20,096 nucleotides of DNA from Thiotrichales bacterium (GTDB lineage: Bacteria > Pseudomonadota > Gammaproteobacteria > JAAZVR01): the NCBI GenBank assembly GCA_018623305.1, contig JAAZVR010000006.1, positions 1 to 20,096 of the forward strand, read 5' to 3'. The notes beneath the pieces are model-generated. The model saw only the letters and a list, made by a program, of their open reading frames with translations, was not told the DNA's origin and did not search any database. The position numbers and the translations under genes were made by a program. Shown piece after piece: positions 1-7,446 of the stretch (position 1 is its first letter; every line of letters starts with the position of its first letter).

Positions 1-1
1 C

Positions 2-2980
2 TTGGATAATTTGGCCTCATGGAAAATGGTGATGCCTGATGCCACTTGGATGGTGATCGAACGTATTAAGCACAACCTGGGTAAATTGCATGATCAAGCT
101 TTAGTTAAGTTCAGAACGACTCGATTCGAAGCCGATGGTGAAACACAAATCGGTGAGCCGAATGTGATTGAAATGCCCGGTACGGCTTTCCGACAAGAAG
201 GCTTGGGTAAAGACGTTACGGACAAGTTTTTATCTGGGATTCCAGGGGCTCAAAAAGAGGGCTGTGATGGGATTATCACTTCAGCTCGATTTGTTTTGCA
301 TCGCATGCCTGAATTCACTCGTACGGTGTGTTTGGAGTTCTTTGGTTCGGATTTGAGTAAAGCCGTGCCAGCCATCGTTGAAATTACTGATTATTTGGAA
401 ACGAAAAAAGCGCAAGATGTCTTGCTTGCAGGTTTAGAGCACCTGGATGAACGTTACATTCGCGCGGTGAATTACAACACCAAAGCAGACCGTCGTGAAT
501 TGCCTAAGATGATTTTGTTGGCAGACATCACAGGTGATAATGGCTTTGAAGTGGCTAAGACGTGTCAGGAAGTGGTTGAATTGGCACAAAAGCGTGATGC
601 GGAAGGTTTTATTGCGGTCAGTAAAGAAGCCCGTGCTCGATTCTGGTTGGATCGCTCACGTACAGCGGCGATTTCAGCTCACACAAATGCTTTCAAGGTT
701 AATGAAGATGTCGTAATCCCATTGCCGAAACTGAACGAATACAATACCGGCATTGAGCGCATCAATATCGAATTGTCGATTAAAAACAAACTCGAGATTC
801 TAAATAGTCTTAAAAATTATTTCGCACAGCCGATTGGTGAGATTGACGCCTTGGCTGCATTTGAAACAGCTGAAGGTGCGTCTGATTTCTTAGAAAAGAA
901 AATTGCTCACACGCAACAATTGATTGAACGATTAGAGCATCGTTGGTCGCAATTGTTGTTGAATCTGGACGGTTTAGCTTCGGATCATGCGGATTTGTTG
1001 CAAGAATCAGAGCAACATTTTGCTCAACAACATGAATCGCTGTTTACATTGATGTTGCGTCGAGAGATTCGTGTGTCATACAAAACGGAATTTTTGGATG
1101 AATTGAAGAAGACCTTTATTGGTCAAGACTTTGCCAAAATGCATGCAACGGTTGAGAAAAAACATAAAGAGTTGCGCAACGCTCGTTTGTTCGTCGCACT
1201 TCACATGCATGCGGGTGATGGGAATGTACATACGAACATTCCAGTGCATTCTGACAATTATAAAATGATCCATGATGCCGAACAGACAGTCGCAAAAGTT
1301 ATGGACTTGGCCTTGTCGCTTGGCGGTGTGATTTCAGGTGAGCACGGAATTGGTTTGACTAAGATTGAATTCTTGGATGAATCGAAGATTGCTGATTTTG
1401 TGAAATACAAAAAAGAAGTCGATCCAGACGATCGCTTTAATCCAGGTAAATTGATGCCGGATTCAGGCCTTGAAAATGCTTACACGCCGTCTTTGTCGTT
1501 GGTGCATCAGGAATCCATCATTATGGAACACCATGAATTGGATGCGTTGAATGACGACATTCGTCATTGTTTGCGTTGTGGTAAGTGTAAGCCTGTTTGT
1601 CAGACACACATTCCACGTGCCAATTTACTCTATTCGCCGCGTAATAAAATCTTGGCGACTGGCCAAATGATTGAGGCCTTTTTATATGAAGAGCAGACGC
1701 GTCGAGGTATTTCAGTCGAGCATTTTGATGCAATGAATGATGTAGCAGACCATTGTACTGTGTGTCATAAGTGTGCGAATCCATGTCCAGTGGATATTGA
1801 TTTTGGTGATGTATCGATTCGTATGCGTAAGATTTTGACCAACATGGGGCAAAAACGCACATCGATTGGAACGAAAGCAGCGTTGTTCTACCTTAATACC
1901 AATACGCCAAATCTTGTGAAGATCATGCGTAAAACTATGTTGGGTTGGGGTTCGTTAGGTCAGCGTATTGCACATCATGGTGCCAAATTATTGGGCTTGA
2001 CCGGCAAGCCGGAAGATATTCCTGCACGTACATCAGGTGAACCGAAAGTGACTCAACAAGTGATTCATTTTGTTCGTAAACCTTTGGATACAGGGCCGAA
2101 TCAGCCAACGATGCGTGCATTGTTAGGCTTGGAAGATAAAACGATTGTGCCTATTTTGCGCGATCCGAAAAAAGTCACAGATGATTCAGATGCGGTGTTT
2201 TACTTCCCTGGCTGTGGTTCTGAGCGTTTGTTCAGTGATATCAGTTTAGCGACGCTTGCTATGCTGTACGAAGCAGGCGCTCAAACGATCTTGCCACCAG
2301 GTTATTTATGCTGTGGTTATCCGCAGCGTGCGGCAGGTCAGGAAGATAAAGGTGCGCAGATTACAACTGAAAACCGTGCGCTTTTCCATCGAGTGGCGAA
2401 TACATTAAATTACATGGACATTAAAACCGTGGTTGTGTCATGTGGTACGTGTATGGATCAGTTGATGATGTATGAATTTGAGCGTATCTTCCCTGGCTGT
2501 CGCTTGTTGGATATCCATGAGTATTTGCTGGAAAAAGGCATCAAGTTGGATGGCGTTGATGGTGTTCAATATATGTACCATGACCCATGTCATTCACCAA
2601 TGAAAACGCATAACCCATTGGATGTCGCTAAAGAATTAACGGGCTCTACGGTGATTGATTCAGATCGTTGTTGTTCTGAAGCAGGGACATTAGCAACGGC
2701 TCGACCTGATATTGCGAATCAGCTCCGTTTTATTAAAACCGAGAAGCTGAAAGAAGGTATTCAGGAGTTGACCGGTGAGACGCGTGCGCAAAACGGTAAT
2801 GTGAAATTGTTGACTTCATGCCCGGCGTGTCAGCAAGGTTTGAACCGTTACCAAGAAGACACTGGCTTGAAAACGGATTACATCGTCGTTGAAATGGCTC
2901 AGCAGATTATGGGTGACCAATGGCAGAAACAATTTGTTAAAGCGCTTGAACATGATGGCGTAGAAAAAGTTCTGTTGTAA
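2..2980 (+). CDS. Large FAD-linked oxidase / Fe-S oxidoreductase fusion (5' end outside window)
   Basis: This is a partial gene: the frame is open to the window edge and the first TTG is not a credible start. About 992 residues remain. The visible N-terminal half fits the C-terminal domain of FAD-linked oxidases (GlcD/D-lactate dehydrogenase type), with HMHAGDGNVH near residue 401 and GEHGIG near 446. A two-cluster ferredoxin segment follows, with CLRCGKCKPVC near 523 and CTVCHKCANPC near 585. Two cysteine-rich CCG modules end the protein (FPGCGSERL near 734, CCGYP near 770, HDPCHSP near 860, CCSEAG near 890). This joins in one chain what GlcD and GlcF do as two subunits, so a membrane-associated 2-hydroxyacid or lactate-type dehydrogenase is likely. 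The substrate cannot be read from sequence. Known relatives are long proteins of about 1,200-1,300 residues with an N-terminal DUF3683 region, which would lie upstream of this window. Confidence 0.88.
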   Translation: MDNLASWKMVMPDATWMVIERIKHNLGKLHDQALVKFRTTRFEADGETQIGEPNVIEMPGTAFRQEGLGKDVTDKFLSGIPGAQKEGCDGIITSARFVLHRMPEFTRTVCLEFFGSDLSKAVPAIVEITDYLETKKAQDVLLAGLEHLDERYIRAVNYNTKADRRELPKMILLADITGDNGFEVAKTCQEVVELAQKRDAEGFIAVSKEARARFWLDRSRTAAISAHTNAFKVNEDVVIPLPKLNEYNTGIERINIELSIKNKLEILNSLKNYFAQPIGEIDALAAFETAEGASDFLEKKIAHTQQLIERLEHRWSQLLLNLDGLASDHADLLQESEQHFAQQHESLFTLMLRREIRVSYKTEFLDELKKTFIGQDFAKMHATVEKKHKELRNARLFVALHMHAGDGNVHTNIPVHSDNYKMIHDAEQTVAKVMDLALSLGGVISGEHGIGLTKIEFLDESKIADFVKYKKEVDPDDRFNPGKLMPDSGLENAYTPSLSLVHQESIIMEHHELDALNDDIRHCLRCGKCKPVCQTHIPRANLLYSPRNKILATGQMIEAFLYEEQTRRGISVEHFDAMNDVADHCTVCHKCANPCPVDIDFGDVSIRMRKILTNMGQKRTSIGTKAALFYLNTNTPNLVKIMRKTMLGWGSLGQRIAHHGAKLLGLTGKPEDIPARTSGEPKVTQQVIHFVRKPLDTGPNQPTMRALLGLEDKTIVPILRDPKKVTDDSDAVFYFPGCGSERLFSDISLATLAMLYEAGAQTILPPGYLCCGYPQRAAGQEDKGAQITTENRALFHRVANTLNYMDIKTVVVSCGTCMDQLMMYEFERIFPGCRLLDIHEYLLEKGIKLDGVDGVQYMYHDPCHSPMKTHNPLDVAKELTGSTVIDSDRCCSEAGTLATARPDIANQLRFIKTEKLKEGIQELTGETRAQNGNVKLLTSCPACQQGLNRYQEDTGLKTDYIVVEMAQQIMGDQWQKQFVKALEHDGVEKVLL

Positions 2981-3357
2981 TGACGTCTTTTTTAACGCCA
3001 GAGGCCTTAATGCGTTCGCGATATGAGGCCTTTAAAACGTTTGATTTTGATTTTTTAGAATCAACAGCGACAGACAAGCGTCCCTTTGATGAAGATGTGC
3101 GTGATGTTTTGCGTACGATTCATTGGGTCCGTCTGAATGTGATTCGAGCGCATGATGATGTGGTTGAGTTCGAGGCTTTTTACATTCAGGCCGAGCGTCC
3201 TATGGTTCACCATGAAACTTCATGGTTCATTCAACAAGATGGACAGTGGCTCTACGATAAGGGCGATTACGAAATCCGAGTTTTGGAGATTGGTCGTAAT
3301 GACCCTTGTTTGTGTGGTTCTGGAAAGAAATTCAAAAAATGCTGTGCCCGAAATTAA
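2980..3357 (+). CDS. YchJ-like SEC-C motif protein, short form
   Basis: A 125-residue protein. The C-terminus carries a clear SEC-C zinc motif, RNDPCLCGSGKKFKKCC, with C110, C112, C121 and C122 as ligands; this motif also ends SecA and E. coli YchJ. The middle matches the YchJ core (LMRSRYEAF near residue 10; HHETSWFIQQDGQWLY near 75-91, an NTF2-like fold). E. coli YchJ (about 150 aa) also has a second CPCGS motif at its N-terminus, which is absent here. The ATG overlaps the TAA of the upstream oxidoreductase by one base (TAATG), so translation is probably coupled. The 3' end overlaps the end of convergent yaaA by 4 bp. The molecular role of the family is not established; a metal-dependent or chaperone-like role is only inference. 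Confidence 0.85.
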   Translation: MTSFLTPEALMRSRYEAFKTFDFDFLESTATDKRPFDEDVRDVLRTIHWVRLNVIRAHDDVVEFEAFYIQAERPMVHHETSWFIQQDGQWLYDKGDYEIRVLEIGRNDPCLCGSGKKFKKCCARN

Positions 3358-4133
3358 CTTTCAGGCGCATCTCTTAAAAACATCATCTCTTTTTCATTCG
3401 ATTGGCTCGCATCAAAGTAATAACCAGCAACATTAAAACCTTCTAGATCTTCGACTTCAGTAATTTTGTTTTCAATGATGTAGCGACTCAGTAGGCCTCG
3501 AGCTTTCTTTGCGTAAAAACTGATGATTTTATATTGACCGTTTTTAAAATCTTTGAACACAGGCGTTACGATTGGAAATGGAAATTCTCGCGTATCCACT
3601 GACTTGAAGTATTCGTTTGAAGCAAGGTTTATCAAGATTTCAGAATTAGAGTCTTCCATGCGTTCAATGATTTTATGAGCAATCATGTCACCCCAAAACG
3701 CATATAGGTTTTTACCGCGAGGGTTGTCCAGTTTTGTGCCCATTTCTAAGCGATAAGCCATCATGGCATCTAAAGGTCTTAATAAACCATACAGTCCTGA
3801 CAAGATGCCGAGGTGTGATTGTGCATAGTTGATGTCGCCATCAGAAAGTGAAGATGCGTCTAACCCTACATAAACATCACCTTGGAATGCTTCAATACAC
3901 GCTTTGGATAATGATTCTGGCATTGAGGCATCCCATTCGTGATTTCGTTGGTCGTTCAGGTCTGCCAGTTTTGTACTGATTTTCATTAATTCAGATAAGT
4001 CTTCGAGTGTTTTTTGTTTGAGTAAATCAATCAGAATTTGTGACTGGTTCAAGAACTCGGGATGCGTCAAATTTGTGTAACGTTTAGGTGAGTCATAATC
4101 AAGGCTTTTAGCTGGGGAAACGACGATGTACAT
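3354..4133 (-). CDS. yaaA: Peroxide stress protein YaaA (DUF328)
   Basis: This 259-residue protein fits the family length (E. coli YaaA is 258 aa). Recognisable family stretches are the N-terminal MYIVVSPAKSLDY, the central LSGLYGLLRPLD and YRLEMGTKL, and the C-terminal KIISFYAKKARGLLSRYI. YaaA lowers intracellular iron and limits Fenton damage under hydrogen peroxide stress in E. coli, and the fold binds DNA. The start at 4133 is chosen because family members begin directly with M-x-I-x-(I/V)-SPAK. An in-frame ATG 18 bases further upstream (4151) would add six unconserved residues, although the GGAG it contains may act as the ribosome site for 4133. The gene is convergent with the ychJ-like gene and divergent from tig. 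Confidence 0.92.
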   Translation of the reverse strand: MYIVVSPAKSLDYDSPKRYTNLTHPEFLNQSQILIDLLKQKTLEDLSELMKISTKLADLNDQRNHEWDASMPESLSKACIEAFQGDVYVGLDASSLSDGDINYAQSHLGILSGLYGLLRPLDAMMAYRLEMGTKLDNPRGKNLYAFWGDMIAHKIIERMEDSNSEILINLASNEYFKSVDTREFPFPIVTPVFKDFKNGQYKIISFYAKKARGLLSRYIIENKITEVEDLEGFNVAGYYFDASQSNEKEMMFLRDAPES

Positions 4134-4150
4134 AAGGCTGTGAAGCTCCA

Positions 4151-4179
4151 TTGAAGTCTTATAGTTTAAGTGATATATT
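4151..4179 (+). promoter_or_regulatory. Predicted sigma-70 promoter of tig
   Basis: TTGAAG at 4151-4156 and TATATT at 4174-4179 are separated by exactly 17 bases, placing the start of transcription near 4186, about 34 bases before the tig ATG. It lies in the divergent yaaA/tig gap. Assigned by consensus only. Confidence 0.55.
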
Positions 4180-4219
4180 AACGCAGATTTAAAACTCGAT
4201 AAATATAAAGGAATTAGGA

Positions 4220-5518
4220 ATGCAGGTCTCTGTTGAATCCATTAACAATCTAGAACGTAAAATCCAAGTCACAATGGCTGACGATGGCTTGGACGCGAAA
4301 ATCGAAAAACGTTTGAATGAAATGAAGTCTCGCGTGCGTATGGATGGTTTCCGCCCTGGCAAAATTCCAATGAACATCATGAAGCAACGTTACGGCGAAG
4401 GCGTTAAGCATGAAATGTTGAATGAAATGGTTGCGGAAGGTTTTTACAAAGCGACAAGCGAAGAAAATATTCAACCAGCAGGTTTTCCTAACTTCGAATC
4501 TGTAGACACATCAAATGGTGAAATCACTTTCGTTGCAACGTTTGAAGTTTATCCTGAAGTTGAACTAGCTGATTTGACTGCCTTGAAAGTGGAGAAATTC
4601 ACCTCAACGATTGGTGATGAAGATGTTGAAGCAATGTTGACTAAGCTACAAGAGCAGCGTCAAACATGGGAAGAAGCAACACGTCAAATCCGTAAAGACG
4701 ACCGTGTAACAGTTGACTTCACTGGCACAATGGAAGGCGAAGAGTTTGACGGTGGTACAGCGACTGATGTACCGATTATCATCGGCTCTGGTAGCATGAT
4801 TAAAGGTTTTGAAACAAAACTTAAAGGCATGAAAACAGGCGAAACTGCGGACTTAGAATTGTCGTTCCCTAAAGATTACCACGTTGAATCTTTGGCAGGT
4901 AAGCCAGTTACATTTAACGTGACAATTAAAAAAGTTGAAAAGCCTGTTGTTCCTAAACTAGACGAAGAATTTGTTAAGTCATTGGGTATTGAAGCAGGTA
5001 CTGAGGAAGCATTGCGTTCTGAAGTAGCGGATAACATGAATCGTGAGCTTGAGCGTGCTTTGGAGTCTAAGAACAAAGAAAACGCAATGACGGCTTTGCT
5101 TGAGGCAAACGCATTTGACGTTCCAGCATCATTGGTTTCTCGTGAAGCTGAGCAAATGTTGCAGCAAATGAAACAACGTTTCCAAGCTCAAGGTATGGAT
5201 GCGTCTCAATTTCCTATGCAAGCTGAAATGTTTAACGAAGAAGCTGAGCGTCGAGTTAAGTTGGGTCTATTGATGCAACAGTTGGTTAAAGATCTAGATA
5301 TCAAATTGGATCAAGATCGTGTAGCTGACACAATCGAATCTTACGCGGCTTCTTATGAAGAGCCAGAGCAAGTTCGTAACTGGTACAACGAAAACCCTCA
5401 GCGCAAGCAAGAAGTTGAAGCGGTTGTTATGGAAGCTCAAGTGATGGATGTGATCTTTGATAAAGCAACAATCACTGAAACAGCAAAAGCATTTGATGAA
5501 TTGGTAGGTCAACAGTAA
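4220..5518 (+). CDS. tig: Trigger factor, ribosome-associated chaperone and prolyl isomerase
   Basis: A 432-residue protein of full family length. The ribosome-docking signature GFRPGKIP is at residues 43-50 of the N-terminal domain. A central FKBP-type peptidyl-prolyl isomerase domain spans roughly 155-245 (DRVTVDFTGTMEGEEFDGG, GMKTGETADLELSFP). The rest is the helical C-terminal chaperone domain, rich in Glu, Gln and Met. It binds ribosomal protein L23 at the exit tunnel and shields nascent chains. The start is supported by AAAGGA and AGGA just upstream. Its TAA overlaps the clpP ATG by one base (TAATG), so chaperone and protease subunit are translationally coupled, as the conserved tig-clpP-clpX-lon order would suggest. 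Confidence 0.97.
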   Translation: MQVSVESINNLERKIQVTMADDGLDAKIEKRLNEMKSRVRMDGFRPGKIPMNIMKQRYGEGVKHEMLNEMVAEGFYKATSEENIQPAGFPNFESVDTSNGEITFVATFEVYPEVELADLTALKVEKFTSTIGDEDVEAMLTKLQEQRQTWEEATRQIRKDDRVTVDFTGTMEGEEFDGGTATDVPIIIGSGSMIKGFETKLKGMKTGETADLELSFPKDYHVESLAGKPVTFNVTIKKVEKPVVPKLDEEFVKSLGIEAGTEEALRSEVADNMNRELERALESKNKENAMTALLEANAFDVPASLVSREAEQMLQQMKQRFQAQGMDASQFPMQAEMFNEEAERRVKLGLLMQQLVKDLDIKLDQDRVADTIESYAASYEEPEQVRNWYNENPQRKQEVEAVVMEAQVMDVIFDKATITETAKAFDELVGQQ

Positions 5519-6123
5519 TGTTTGATAACGATATCCAAGCATCGGGCTTAGTCCCGATGGTGGTTGAGCAAACGGGTCGCGGTGAGCGCTCGTTTGATAT
5601 TTTTTCACGATTGTTGAAAGAGCGAATCATCTTCTTGGTGGGTCCTGTAGAAGATCACATGGCAAATCTTGTCTGTGCTCAGCTTTTATTCTTAGAAGCC
5701 GAGAACCCAGACAAGGATATCCATTTGTACATTAATTCACCGGGTGGCTCTGTGACTGCAGGGATGTCAATCTATGACACAATGCAGTTTATTAAGCCTG
5801 ACGTGAGCACAATGTGTATGGGTCAAGCCGCAAGTATGGGTGCTTTCTTGCTTTCTGGTGGTGCTAAAGGTAAACGATTTGCATTACCGAATGCGCGAGT
5901 GATGATTCACCAGCCATTAGGCGGTTTCCAAGGCCAGGCCAGTGATATCGAGATTCATGCGCGTGAAATTATTCAGATGAAAGAAAACTTAAATCGTATG
6001 ATGGCTGAGCACTCTGGTCAGCCTTATGAAACGATTGCGAACGACACAGATCGTGATAATTTCATGAATGCTGAACAAGCTAAAGAATACGGTTTGATTG
6101 ATGAAGTGTTGGCGAAACGCTGA
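5518..6123 (+). CDS. clpP: ATP-dependent Clp protease proteolytic subunit
   Basis: A 201-residue serine peptidase that forms the tetradecameric ClpP chamber. The catalytic triad is visible as S106 (GQAASMGAF), H131 (MIHQPLGG) and D180 (DTDRD), equivalent to S111, H136 and D185 of the E. coli precursor. The hydrophobic handle and the oxyanion-loop motif NSPGGSVTAG (73-82) are intact. E. coli ClpP loses a short propeptide by self-cleavage; the N-terminus here is about five residues shorter than that precursor. It partners with ClpX, encoded next. A hairpin with a T-rich tail follows the stop codon, so part of the transcription may end before clpX. Confidence 0.97.
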   Translation: MFDNDIQASGLVPMVVEQTGRGERSFDIFSRLLKERIIFLVGPVEDHMANLVCAQLLFLEAENPDKDIHLYINSPGGSVTAGMSIYDTMQFIKPDVSTMCMGQAASMGAFLLSGGAKGKRFALPNARVMIHQPLGGFQGQASDIEIHAREIIQMKENLNRMMAEHSGQPYETIANDTDRDNFMNAEQAKEYGLIDEVLAKR

Positions 6124-6145
6124 TCTTTTAATAAATTCACCATAC

Positions 6146-6172
6146 AAAGCCATTCATCTGAATGGCTTTTAT
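6146..6172 (+). terminator. Hairpin terminator/attenuator between clpP and clpX
   Basis: A perfect 10-bp stem pairs AAAGCCATTC (6146-6155) with GAATGGCTTT (6160-6169) around the loop ATCT, and a short T-rich tail follows. It sits 22 bases after the clpP stop and 17 bases before the clpX start. The tail is short (TTTTATTG), so read-through into clpX is plausible. Confidence 0.65.
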
Positions 6173-6188
6173 TGTCTATAGGACGAAT

Positions 6189-7427
6189 ATGTCAGATTCA
6201 AATAATCACCATTGTTCTTTTTGTGGTAAATCTCAAGACGAGGTTAATCAATTAATTGCAGGCATGACAGGTTTTATCTGTGACGAATGTGTTTCTCAAT
6301 GTCATAGCATTATTGATGAGACTGAAGCAGAGCTCGCTCAAGCGGATGAATTAAGTTTTGCGGATAAAAAGCTTGCGACACCTCATGAAATTCGCGAGCA
6401 TCTTGACCAATATGTCATTGGACAAGATTTGGCTAAAAAAGTGTTGTCGGTTGCGGTTTATAACCATTACAAACGCCTTCAGTCAGGTCATCAGGTCGAC
6501 GATGTTGAATTAACTAAGTCAAATATTTTGCTGATTGGTCCAACAGGTTCGGGTAAAACGCTTTTGGCTCAAACGATGGCTAGAATGCTTGACGTTCCTT
6601 TTGCCATTGCCGATGCGACGACATTGACTGAGTCGGGTTATGTGGGCGAGGACGTGGAAGGTGTGGTTTTACGATTGCTGCAGAACTGTGATTTTGACCC
6701 AGAAAAAGCTCAACGTGGCATTATTTTCTTGGATGAGTTGGATAAGATTGCTCGTAAATCTGAAAACCCATCCATTACACGTGATGTTTCAGGCGAAGGT
6801 GTTCAGCAGGCCTTATTGAAGTTGATTGAAGGTACCGTTGCAAGTGTTCCTCCGCAAGGGGGGCGTAAGCATCCTAATCAAGAAATGATTCAAGTTGATA
6901 CAAGTAATATCTTGTTTATTTGTGGTGGAGCATTCGATGGTCTTGAGAAAGTCATTGAAAATCGTCGCAACAAAGAGCTAAGTATTGGTTTCTCTGCACA
7001 GGTTGGTACTAAAGAGGAAGATAAAGCCTTAAACGAGTCTTTTAACGACCTTGAACCTGAAGATTTAACGAAGTTTGGCTTGATTCCTGAATTGATTGGT
7101 CGACTGCCAGTGCAAGCTCTTTTGCAAGAGCTGGATAAAGAGGCCTTGATGAATATTTTGACAGCACCTAAAAATGCAGTTACGAAACAATATCAGAAGT
7201 TATTTGAATTAGAAGATGTTGAGTTGATCTTTACTGATGAAGCGCTTGGGGCAGTTGCTGAAAAAGCTATTAGTCGTAAAACCGGTGCTCGAGGTTTACG
7301 TTCAATCATTGAAAAAGTGTTGCTCGACACTATGTATGATTTGCCATCGATGACTAATGTCAAACAAGTTGTTGTTGATGATGAAGTAGTAAATGACGGC
7401 AAAGCGCCTCAGCTGGTAGAAAAATAA
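6189..7427 (+). CDS. clpX: Clp protease ATP-binding unfoldase ClpX
   Basis: A 412-residue AAA+ unfoldase. The N-terminal zinc domain uses C9, C12, C31 and C34. Walker A GPTGSGKT is at 117-124, the pore loop GYVG at 150-153, Walker B IIFLDE at 178-183, the second pore loop RKH at 226-228, and the ClpP-docking IGF loop at 266-268. Sensor and C-terminal lid elements follow (GLIPELIGRLPV; KTGARGLRS). ClpX recognises tagged substrates such as ssrA-tagged proteins and feeds them to ClpP. The start at 6189 is chosen because AGGA lies five bases upstream and family members begin just before the zinc motif. An in-frame ATG at 6162 falls inside the preceding hairpin and would add nine unconserved residues. 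lon follows after 19 bases. Confidence 0.97.
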   Translation: MSDSNNHHCSFCGKSQDEVNQLIAGMTGFICDECVSQCHSIIDETEAELAQADELSFADKKLATPHEIREHLDQYVIGQDLAKKVLSVAVYNHYKRLQSGHQVDDVELTKSNILLIGPTGSGKTLLAQTMARMLDVPFAIADATTLTESGYVGEDVEGVVLRLLQNCDFDPEKAQRGIIFLDELDKIARKSENPSITRDVSGEGVQQALLKLIEGTVASVPPQGGRKHPNQEMIQVDTSNILFICGGAFDGLEKVIENRRNKELSIGFSAQVGTKEEDKALNESFNDLEPEDLTKFGLIPELIGRLPVQALLQELDKEALMNILTAPKNAVTKQYQKLFELEDVELIFTDEALGAVAEKAISRKTGARGLRSIIEKVLLDTMYDLPSMTNVKQVVVDDEVVNDGKAPQLVEK

Positions 7428-7446
7428 TAATAAGTAGGATATCCCT

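Noticed and set aside
1521..1862. 113-codon minus-strand ORF rich in His and Tyr
   Set aside because: It is a shadow of the cysteine-rich ferredoxin region of the large oxidoreductase.
6162..6188. Upstream in-frame ATG extending clpX by nine residues
   Set aside because: It lies inside the clpP-clpX hairpin, has no ribosome site and is not family-like; the ATG at 6189 has AGGA five bases upstream.
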